Below the pieces are notes generated by a model. The model saw nothing but the letters and a program-made list of their open reading frames with translations, was not told where the DNA came from and ran no database searches. A stretch of DNA of 21,327 nt, from positions 1 to 21,327 of the forward strand of contig DFOV01000277.1 in NCBI GenBank assembly GCA_002376965.1, given 5' to 3'. The stretch is from Gammaproteobacteria bacterium UBA3532 (lineage in GTDB: Bacteria; Pseudomonadota; Gammaproteobacteria; Enterobacterales; UBA3532). This document shows, in pieces, positions 9,158 to 15,861 of the stretch. Both the position numbers and the translations under genes were made by a program. Position 1 is the first letter of the stretch; every line of letters starts with the position of its first letter.

Positions 9158-9184
9158 AACAGGCGCCTCTTTGGGGCGCCTGTT
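9158..9184 (+). terminator. Terminator-like hairpin after acnB
   Basis: AACAGGCGCC (9158-9167) and GGCGCCTGTT (9175-9184) are perfect complements around a 7-base loop, starting 10 bases after the acnB stop. The following sequence GCTCCTTTCT is pyrimidine-rich but not a pure T run, so termination may be incomplete. The symmetric GC-rich stem is otherwise typical. Confidence 0.75.
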
Positions 9185-9216
9185 GCTCCTTTCTATCCTG
9201 TTGTTCCTCTCTAAAA

Positions 9217-9945
9217 ATGCCCGCTCAATCTGACACCATTTATATTCGCTGGTGTAAGCCCAGTGACATAGTCGATCCTGCTTTGATTGATTATTATTGG
9301 TCTATGGTTTCGGATGATGAGCGAGTCAAAATACTGCGATTTATTCGCCCAGAGTCCCAGCATAGTTCATTAGTTACCCGTGCGTTGATACGATGCTATC
9401 TATCACAGTTGTATCCGCATATTGCTCCAGCAGACTGGCGATTTTCAAAGCAAGCGAAGGGAAAGCCGGTTTTGGCAATGCAAGAGCAGGGTGTTCTGGC
9501 CTATTTTAATGTGACCCATACTCGCGATACCATTGCCATCGCGGTTAGCGAACGCTACGATCTTGGGCTCGATGTTGAGCATATTGACAGCAGTAGAGCA
9601 AAGCGCTTGCAGGTGGCAAAGACGGTTTTTACCGAGAGTGAACAAGCCACTCTTGAAAAGCTGTCAGGTTATGAAGCATATCATTATTTTTATACGTTAT
9701 GGACGTTAAAAGAGGCCTTCCTTAAAGCTTTGGGAACAGGATTAACCATTGCGCCGCGCAAGATTGAATTTTTATTGAACGAAAATCAGGTATCTGTCGA
9801 TCTTTCTCAGATCGATATGAATGGCGCTGACTGGCAGTTTGCACTTTGGGACGTCAATGAGTCGAGTATGGCACTTGCCTGGCAGCAAGGCGCCGCCAAT
9901 ACTAAGCTGCCACATCTAGATAGCGCTGAATTTATCCCTTCATAA
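9217..9945 (+). CDS. 4'-phosphopantetheinyl transferase, Sfp/Gsp type
   Basis: Enzymes of this family move the phosphopantetheine arm of CoA onto a serine of acyl or peptidyl carrier proteins. The 242-residue length is that of the two-lobed Sfp type. The key motifs are visible: FNVTHTRD near 96, GLDVEHID with magnesium-binding D119 and E121, and WTLKEAFLKALGTGL with E166 and K170. There is no carrier protein, polyketide or peptide synthetase in the window, so the target is unknown; it may act on a fatty-acid or polyunsaturated lipid synthase elsewhere. The ATG at 9217 follows the acnB hairpin by 32 bases, with only a weak Shine-Dalgarno sequence. It ends 15 bases from a convergent gene. Confidence 0.92.
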   Translation: MPAQSDTIYIRWCKPSDIVDPALIDYYWSMVSDDERVKILRFIRPESQHSSLVTRALIRCYLSQLYPHIAPADWRFSKQAKGKPVLAMQEQGVLAYFNVTHTRDTIAIAVSERYDLGLDVEHIDSSRAKRLQVAKTVFTESEQATLEKLSGYEAYHYFYTLWTLKEAFLKALGTGLTIAPRKIEFLLNENQVSVDLSQIDMNGADWQFALWDVNESSMALAWQQGAANTKLPHLDSAEFIPS

Positions 9946-9960
9946 ACCTAGATATGCAAT

Positions 9961-10407
9961 TTACTTCGTCACAAAGGTCTTACAGTAAACCTTGTTAACC
10001 AAAAGCATGGTGAATTTGTCTTCGACGATTGTGAATTTGGTCATACCCTTAATGTCATGATAAGGCTCTTCCTTATAGGATTTTCCTTTCGCATCAAGCA
10101 CTTTACGTAGCGAAACCAGATCGGTAGCGCCCTCTAGAAGTTTATCCTCAGCAGCTAGAATCTTGATATCCAGGCACTCACCGTGTCTGGCCATTAGATA
10201 GCTTTGAGTTGAGTCTGGAGCTGTTGTTTGGGTGGGGGGGGTCTGCAGTTTCTCACTTTCTTTTGGCGAGGCTGGGGCTGCTGCTTTTGTCGGCATGTCA
10301 GCAGATGTTGCGTTGTCGGCTTTAACACTTGTGGTGGGGGAGCTGAATCCCGCCGTAGCGTAGCCAAGCGCTATGACTATGCAAGATAATCGAAGATTCG
10401 TATTCAT
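9961..10407 (-). CDS. Secreted protein of unknown function with Pro/Ala/Thr-rich linker
   Basis: I do not recognise this 148-residue protein. It begins with a likely signal peptide (about residues 1-22, hydrophobic IVIALGYATAGF), followed by a low-complexity Ala/Thr/Pro/Ser/Lys stretch to about residue 68. The C-terminal domain of about 80 residues has two cysteines, C78 and C142, that could form a disulfide in the periplasm. The end is strongly basic and hydrophobic, perhaps a beta strand pair. AAAGG lies seven bases before the ATG. A run of eight C on the coding strand (10234-10241, codons 56-58) falls in the linker. It is divergent from the large fusion gene and convergent with the transferase gene. 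The intact frame, signal peptide and ribosome site make it a likely real gene. Confidence 0.75.
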   Translation of the reverse strand: MNTNLRLSCIVIALGYATAGFSSPTTSVKADNATSADMPTKAAAPASPKESEKLQTPPTQTTAPDSTQSYLMARHGECLDIKILAAEDKLLEGATDLVSLRKVLDAKGKSYKEEPYHDIKGMTKFTIVEDKFTMLLVNKVYCKTFVTK

Positions 10408-10414
10408 TCTCTAG

Positions 10415-10419
10415 CCTTT
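10415..10419 (-). promoter_or_regulatory. Ribosome binding site of the secreted-protein gene
   Basis: On the minus strand CAAAGG precedes the ATG at 10407 by seven bases, supporting this start. Confidence 0.5.
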
Positions 10420-10438
10420 GTTTTTCTGTAGACGGAAT

Positions 10439-10467
10439 ATTGTAGCGAGAAATGTCGATAACGCAAA
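10439..10467 (-). promoter_or_regulatory. Possible sigma-70 promoter for the secreted-protein gene
   Basis: On the minus strand TACAAT (10444-10439) is a good -10 box, and TTTGCG (10467-10462) stands 17 bases upstream as a weak -35 box. The predicted start of transcription falls about 25 bases before the ATG. The poor -35 keeps confidence low. Confidence 0.35.
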
Positions 10468-10484
10468 ATATCAAAGGAAGGCTT

Positions 10485-10512
10485 TTGTCCCTACAAATAC
10501 CATGGGTATAAT
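10485..10512 (+). promoter_or_regulatory. Sigma-70 promoter for the fusion gene
   Basis: TTGTCC (10485-10490) and a perfect TATAAT (10507-10512) are spaced by 16 bases. The predicted transcript starts near 10519, leaving a leader of roughly 68 bases before the ATG at 10587. This is the best promoter match in the window, and it shows that the fusion gene and its small partner are transcribed on their own. Confidence 0.6.
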
Positions 10513-10574
10513 GCTTGAGTCGTAAACAATAAATTAAAAATACTTATGGCACTGAAGACAGGTGGATGTTCGAT

Positions 10575-10579
10575 AGGAG
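10575..10579 (+). promoter_or_regulatory. Ribosome binding site that decides the fusion-gene start
   Basis: AGGAG lies seven bases before the ATG at 10587. This rules against the ATG at 10566, which has no such site and would put seven polar residues before the signal peptide. Confidence 0.75.
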
Positions 10580-10586
10580 ACCAATC

Positions 10587-13181
10587 ATGAAGCGCTGGAT
10601 GTTTATGTTCGTGGTACTAGTTACCGCCTTTCCTGTTTTTGCTCACGAGGGATGGATTTTATCACCAGCCGAAGTGCTGGAGTGGAGTGCCAAACCAAAA
10701 CCTGCCATTTTCACTCAGTGGGGCATTGCCAATATCTGCGTGCTTTCCATTGCGTTTTTATTCGCGGTTGGCTGGGTTCGACTTGGACAAACAGGGGCTC
10801 GCGAGCTGTTTGCTGATTTACAGGTTCGTCTTAGTTCATATGGCGATTATGCATCGGTCATCCTACGGTTTTGCGCTGCTTGGGCGCTGATTTCTTCAAC
10901 CTTTGCTTTAGAGCCAAGATTGGGTAATGCCGTGATGGAAAGTCCAACTCTTTTCGCGCCAGACCTGGAATTGCGGCTATTGTCTCCGGAGTGGATGTGG
11001 TTGAAGTATGTGCAGTTAGGCCTCGGTCTGATGCTGCTATTTGGTATTTATACGCGGTTAACGGCACTATTGCTGGCTGGTTTAGTCGGCCTAGGGTGGT
11101 ACCTGTTCGGGCAGATGATGCTTACCTACTTAACTGCGCTATTAGGGGTCGGGCTCTACCTGATATTGCAAGGCGGTGGTTCACACTATATCCCCATGCC
11201 CACTCCACAGTGGGGTCGGCGCTTGGCGGATAAACTTGCGTCCATACCAAGAACGCGTGCTCAATTTATCTTGCGGATCATGGCTGGGTTAAACTTTCTT
11301 TATCTCGGTGTTTATTTCAAAGTACTGCAGCCTAATTTGGCGTTAGGTATTATTAATATTTATGAAGTCCCCATTCTCAGCTGGAATCCCGAGCTATTCG
11401 TATTGATTATGGCGGTTGTAGAGACTATGACTGGCATATTCTTATTGCTAGGTGTGTTGATGCGGCCGATGTCTTTGTTTTTGCTTGGTGCGTTCATATT
11501 TTTCGCTAGTGTTCTACCTGAGTCGATGACAGCCCACATGCTGTTTTACGGCGTGATGTTGACGTTTTTATTCAATGCTGCTGGCCACTGGCAGAAGCCC
11601 GTCGCCAAAGACAAGGCTGCTCATATTGTAATTATCGGTTCGGGATTTGGGGCCATTGCTGCGGCATTGAAACTGGAGAAACTGATAGGGCGCTATAGCA
11701 ACGTCAGTGTAACGCTGATCGCTAAAGACCTGCACTTTGTCTTTTCGCCACTGCTACCCGAGGTGGTGGGGGGCTCATTACAGCCAGGAGCCATGCTAAA
11801 TCCATTACGGCGTATATTTTCCTCAGTTAATCTCATATCTGCCGAAGTTGAACGCATTCAATCCGGTGAGCATCAACTATTGACCTTGCGTGTTGATGGT
11901 GAGCAGCAAGAGTTAGCCTATGACAAACTCATTATCGCTCGTGAATCCGAACCAGATTACAGCCGTTATCCTGGACTTGCTCAGCACAGTTTACCATTGA
12001 TGACCGTGGGAGACGCCTTGCATATTCGCAAGCACATTATCAAGCAGTTTGAGAAAGCCATGTTGGTAAATTATGATGAGAAAAAGCGCCTGCTGACGTT
12101 TGCTGTCTTGGGTAATGGTGAGAAAGGAGCGGCTACGGCAATTGAGCTACGACGCCAGCTCAATGCGGCAGCCACAGCATATCCTGGCATCGATGCTGAG
12201 TCTATTGGTGTTTTTCTGCTGGAACCAGGCGGCATAGATAGCTCCAGTCGTACATTTGTCGCTCGCAATAAAGTACTTGATCGCTATCGCATTCAGTACA
12301 TGCAGGATATGTTGGAATCAATTGCTCACGAATCCATTCGCTTGAAATCGGCTATTGTTGCTTGCTCCACCGTTGTTAATTGCCTCGAGAGACAGCCATT
12401 TATCTATATGGATGAACGCTTGATTGATCGCTCTATTGATACCGATGAATACCTCCGCGCTCAGGGACGCAAAGATATCTACGTGTGTGGCAGCCTTAAC
12501 CCACTTCTAATGAATGCTACGCTGGATTTGCGGCAGCAAAAGCGTATTGGTATTGCCGCTGCCTACAATGCATGGGCATCAACCCAAGGCTTTGAACAGA
12601 AAAGCTTTGAACAGAAAATACGAAAACGTCATATATATCATATGGCGCGTCGCTCGATGATTGAAGTGGGTCCTTTTTGCATCTCGGGACCGCTTGGTTG
12701 GTGGATCAGTCGTTATCAATGTTTGCAGGTTTTGCCAGGACTTGAGCGTAATCTGCGTATGATGATAGATTGGTTGCTAGACATTCCGTTTAGGAATGAT
12801 ATTGCGGTTTTGGCATCCGAACAGTCCAATACATTAGAGCAAGTTAGTTTTCATGCTGGCGAGGCTATGATTGTTGAAGAGGAAGAGGGCGACTGTGCTT
12901 ATATTATCCAGCGCGGTGAAGTCTGTGTGTCTGTGGATGGCAAAGAAGTCGCAAAGCTAGGTAAAAATGCCTGTGTTGGTGAAATGGCTTTGATTGAAAA
13001 TGCGCCTCGCAGTGCAACGGTTACTTGTATAACGGATGTGCTGGCTACCAAAGTGACTCAAGGCCAGTTTGAGCAGCTATTTTCAGGTTTTGATTTGATC
13101 AACGAGGCCCTGCGAGACCTATCTCGCAACCGGCGGAAAGACATAGAAAATGCAAAAATCAGAGAACAGCACGTGGCTTAG
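10587..13181 (+). CDS. Fusion protein: signal peptide, duplicated DoxX-like membrane part, NDH-2-like flavoprotein, cyclic-nucleotide-binding domain
   Basis: From the ATG at 10587 the protein has 864 residues. Residues 1-19 look like a signal peptide ending FPVFA, giving a mature start H20-E-G-W. Residues about 40-335 hold eight or so membrane spans in two similar halves, each with an ILR start and a later GxxxR motif, resembling DoxX-type membrane proteins. Residues about 345-650 resemble type II NADH dehydrogenase/sulfide quinone reductase flavoproteins: FAD motif G351-S-G-F-G, second dinucleotide motif G509-N-G-E-K-G514. The late FAD motif reads VCGSLN, so Ser636 stands where Asp is usual. 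An amphipathic LGWWISRY...LLDIPFRNDI segment follows, as in NDH-2 membrane anchors. Residues about 750-840 form a cyclic-nucleotide-binding domain with GEMALI...APRSATV (E799, R808). The likely role is a membrane redox enzyme regulated by a nucleotide; the substrate is unknown. Confidence 0.88.
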   Translation: MKRWMFMFVVLVTAFPVFAHEGWILSPAEVLEWSAKPKPAIFTQWGIANICVLSIAFLFAVGWVRLGQTGARELFADLQVRLSSYGDYASVILRFCAAWALISSTFALEPRLGNAVMESPTLFAPDLELRLLSPEWMWLKYVQLGLGLMLLFGIYTRLTALLLAGLVGLGWYLFGQMMLTYLTALLGVGLYLILQGGGSHYIPMPTPQWGRRLADKLASIPRTRAQFILRIMAGLNFLYLGVYFKVLQPNLALGIINIYEVPILSWNPELFVLIMAVVETMTGIFLLLGVLMRPMSLFLLGAFIFFASVLPESMTAHMLFYGVMLTFLFNAAGHWQKPVAKDKAAHIVIIGSGFGAIAAALKLEKLIGRYSNVSVTLIAKDLHFVFSPLLPEVVGGSLQPGAMLNPLRRIFSSVNLISAEVERIQSGEHQLLTLRVDGEQQELAYDKLIIARESEPDYSRYPGLAQHSLPLMTVGDALHIRKHIIKQFEKAMLVNYDEKKRLLTFAVLGNGEKGAATAIELRRQLNAAATAYPGIDAESIGVFLLEPGGIDSSSRTFVARNKVLDRYRIQYMQDMLESIAHESIRLKSAIVACSTVVNCLERQPFIYMDERLIDRSIDTDEYLRAQGRKDIYVCGSLNPLLMNATLDLRQQKRIGIAAAYNAWASTQGFEQKSFEQKIRKRHIYHMARRSMIEVGPFCISGPLGWWISRYQCLQVLPGLERNLRMMIDWLLDIPFRNDIAVLASEQSNTLEQVSFHAGEAMIVEEEEGDCAYIIQRGEVCVSVDGKEVAKLGKNACVGEMALIENAPRSATVTCITDVLATKVTQGQFEQLFSGFDLINEALRDLSRNRRKDIENAKIREQHVA
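12589..12618 (+). repeat. Perfect 15-base tandem duplication within the fusion gene
   Basis: GCTTTGAACAGAAAA occurs twice without a gap (12589-12603 and 12604-12618). It adds five residues in frame, giving FEQKSFEQKI between the flavoprotein fold and the amphipathic anchor. The lack of any base difference suggests a recent slippage event. Confidence 0.9.
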
Positions 13182-13608
13182 CTATGCTTTTATTCTGTTG
13201 TCCTTTATCGGGCTTGTAGCCTTGTTGCGTCTGGACATACAGCAAGCGTTGTTTTCGGAGCAGGCGCTTTTTTATGATGTGCCAGAATCGATACCAACGC
13301 CTAGTCTAGTTGCCGATATTATTGAAAGCTCGCCAGGATATAGGGCGATTCGTTTAAAGAGTGATAATTTCGTTTTGGCTGAAGCCTGTATATTGCCAGA
13401 GGCTGGAGAAAGCCTTGTTGGGCACGCACACCTTTACGCTGATGGGAAAAAGGTGGCTTCGCTGTATGAAGCGGTTACGTTATTGCCACAAGATGTAGCA
13501 GCAGATGCCAAGCTGAGTGTCAGCCTTCATCTGCTGCCGGATCATCGAGCTATCCGAGTGGATGGTGTTCCGGTGATGGCTGATGTTAGAAGTGATAGCT
13601 TACACTGA
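13150..13608 (+). CDS. Small membrane-anchored periplasmic protein with GHAHLY motif, unknown function
   Basis: This 152-residue protein has one N-terminal hydrophobic segment (about 10-28) and no clear cleavage site, so it is probably anchored with its domain in the periplasm. The domain contains GHAHLYADGKKVASLYE (H92, H94) and later SLHLLPDHRAIRVDGVPV. These are short beta-strand-like blocks with several histidines that could bind a metal. I have a loose memory of a similar H-x-H-L-Y-x-[DN]-G pattern in periplasmic proteins of marine bacteria but cannot name the family. The ATG lies 32 bases inside the end of the fusion gene and has only a weak purine-rich site, pointing to coupled translation and a shared role. 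It is the only ATG before the hydrophobic segment. Its last 23 bases overlap the convergent barrel gene. Confidence 0.82.
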   Translation: MQKSENSTWLSYAFILLSFIGLVALLRLDIQQALFSEQALFYDVPESIPTPSLVADIIESSPGYRAIRLKSDNFVLAEACILPEAGESLVGHAHLYADGKKVASLYEAVTLLPQDVAADAKLSVSLHLLPDHRAIRVDGVPVMADVRSDSLH

Positions 13609-14320
13609 CATATGCGCCATCAATCTTAATATCACTCTCTAAATCGTCTTCATCAATAGTCAGCTTGATCTGGCGATATCCCAATGCTGCTCCTAGTCCA
13701 AGATCGCCGCGGTAACCAATTTCAGCTGAGTAATCCGATAACGAATTGCCATCGAAGGAAATAAAGCTCATATCGCCTCCGGCATAAAATCCACTAAAAG
13801 GCAGATCGAAACGTGCTTGGGCGAATAGTGTTGGAATGGGGGCTGAAATCTCAGAAACCTCACGGCCAATACCCTCTGAATCTAGGGATATTTCGCCATC
13901 TAGATACCATAGGTTGATGCCAGCATCCAGGTTTACCCAGTTATCCAGCAGTTCATAGTACAGCGTCGCTTCCAAGTAGTCGAGATCGAGGTGACTACTG
14001 ACATTCGAGCCGACAACATAGGTGGTATCCGAAAAAGATATTTCTTCTTCTAGAGTTTCTGAACCATCCACACTTAGCTGAGTCATTTCAACTCGAACAT
14101 TGGGCAGTAATGGTACTGGATGCTCTACATAAGCGTAGAAACCGGCTTGTTCGTCAGACTGCCAGCCCAGGCTATCGTCTATATCAATATCCTCACCGTC
14201 ATCGGCAATGTAACCAGAACTGTTTTGTTGCCAATAATTGGCACCAACTCCAAAGCCGACGATATCGGCATGACAGAGTGGGGCAACGAGGAGCAAGGGT
14301 ACAAGAGTGGCTTTTTTCAC
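13586..14320 (-). CDS. Outer-membrane beta-barrel protein, TIGR04219-like
   Basis: The GTG at 14320 gives 244 residues with a typical signal peptide (KKATLVPLLLVAPLCHA) and mature start DIVGFGVGANYWQQ. Alternating hydrophobic strands, many aromatic residues and acidic loops, and a last strand YVSVSYHF ending in Phe are the marks of a small barrel inserted by the BAM machinery. The GxGxxYWQ start and overall layout recall the TIGR04219 family of marine gammaproteobacteria, whose function is unknown. GGAGAG lies five bases before the GTG. The longer frame to 14428 is rejected because its extra 36 residues run through the trxB terminator. The 3' end overlaps the opposite gene by 23 bases. Confidence 0.85.
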   Translation of the reverse strand: MKKATLVPLLLVAPLCHADIVGFGVGANYWQQNSSGYIADDGEDIDIDDSLGWQSDEQAGFYAYVEHPVPLLPNVRVEMTQLSVDGSETLEEEISFSDTTYVVGSNVSSHLDLDYLEATLYYELLDNWVNLDAGINLWYLDGEISLDSEGIGREVSEISAPIPTLFAQARFDLPFSGFYAGGDMSFISFDGNSLSDYSAEIGYRGDLGLGAALGYRQIKLTIDEDDLESDIKIDGAYVSVSYHF

Positions 14321-14325
14321 TAACG

Positions 14326-14331
14326 CTCTCC
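14326..14331 (-). promoter_or_regulatory. Ribosome binding site that decides the barrel-gene start
   Basis: On the minus strand GGAGAG stands five bases before the GTG at 14320. Together with the signal peptide that begins right there, it sets the start. Confidence 0.7.
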
Positions 14332-14362
14332 ATTTATTATTTTGCGTAAAAATATGATGCGT

Positions 14363-14402
14363 AAAAAAAAGCGCCGGTACTTCGTGGGTAGGTACGGCGC
14401 TT
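14363..14402 (-). terminator. Rho-independent terminator of trxB
   Basis: Read on the minus strand, AAGCGCC (14402-14396) pairs with GGCGCTT (14375-14369), then GTAC with GTAC after a one-base bulge, around an 11-base loop. Eight T follow directly (14370-14363). It lies about 125 bases after the trxB stop and within the false N-terminal extension of the barrel gene. Confidence 0.85.
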
Positions 14403-14489
14403 GTGGAAATGCTGCTTGTAACATCCAAAGTATAGTTGAGAGTGTTCGCTCATCAAGATGAGGGCAGCACTTTTTCTTTTAAACAAGTG

Positions 14490-14515
14490 AACTGCAACTC
14501 TAAGCACTTGCAGTT
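14490..14515 (-). other. Hairpin just downstream of trxB
   Basis: AACTGCAA (14490-14497) and TTGCAGTT (14508-14515) form a perfect 8-base stem with a 10-base loop, 12 bases beyond the trxB stop. The following minus-strand sequence CACTTGTTTAAAAG has little T tract. It may shield the mRNA 3' end or act as a weak first terminator. Confidence 0.4.
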
Positions 14516-14526
14516 ACGATAATTTT

Positions 14527-15489
<963 letters not shown>

Positions 15490-15583
15490 CTAATGAAATG
15501 CCAAGTATGTGCAAGGCAAAGGTTGCACTGTGAATCTGAAAGCAATTAGACGGATTGAACGCGCCGGTTTAACGAGCTGTCCG

Positions 15584-15615
15584 AGTTAACCTAATATTTG
15601 TAGTTAACTTAATAT
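15584..15615. repeat. Direct repeat AGTTAACYTAATAT, 18-base period
   Basis: AGTTAACCTAATAT (15584-15597) and AGTTAACTTAATAT (15602-15615) differ by one base and start 18 bases apart. A related GTTTAAC lies one further step upstream (15567-15573). The core GTTAAC is palindromic, which suits a dimeric DNA-binding regulator. Its position between divergent trxB and ftsK fits an operator, but no regulator is known. Confidence 0.5.
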
Positions 15616-15796
15616 ATGGAGACGGTGGTAGTATTTTTCGAGCGCGAATCGTCAGATTTCGCTATTTTAGCGAATATTCATCAGTTGTTAAGCTGCCTGG
15701 GCTAAAAATAAGCAGGTGTGTTCACAGTCTTTTGATTCGGAACTGGCCAAATGACCATTCAAACCCTAAAATGGGGCGAGGTTTTCTCAGCAATAG

Positions 15797-15838
15797 GCGA
15801 CGACAGCCTTTGTCAATTTAGCGAGAAAATGTCGTCGC
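15797..15838 (+). promoter_or_regulatory. Long inverted repeat in the ftsK leader
   Basis: GCGACGACA (15797-15805) and TGTCGTCGC (15830-15838) are perfect 9-base complements with a 24-base spacer, ending 23 bases before the proposed ftsK start. In RNA this would form a GC-rich hairpin near the ribosome site; in DNA it could be an operator. Confidence 0.45.
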
Positions 15839-15861
15839 AACGAGATAAGGTAATTTAAGCA

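Noticed and set aside
10230..10242. G-quadruplex at the G-rich run
   Set aside because: There is one long run and one short one, not four separated G tracts.
14110..14349. Plus-strand open frames opposite the barrel gene
   Set aside because: They have no ribosome site, and the region is explained by the signal peptide and first strands of the barrel protein.
14321..14428. Extension of the barrel protein by 36 residues to an ATG
   Set aside because: It runs through the trxB terminator hairpin and would bury the signal peptide; a GTG with GGAGAG gives a clean signal peptide.
14449..14462. CTCATC/GATGAG palindrome as a plus-strand terminator
   Set aside because: The stem is only six bases with a two-base loop, there is no plus-strand gene upstream to end, and the T run is ten bases away.
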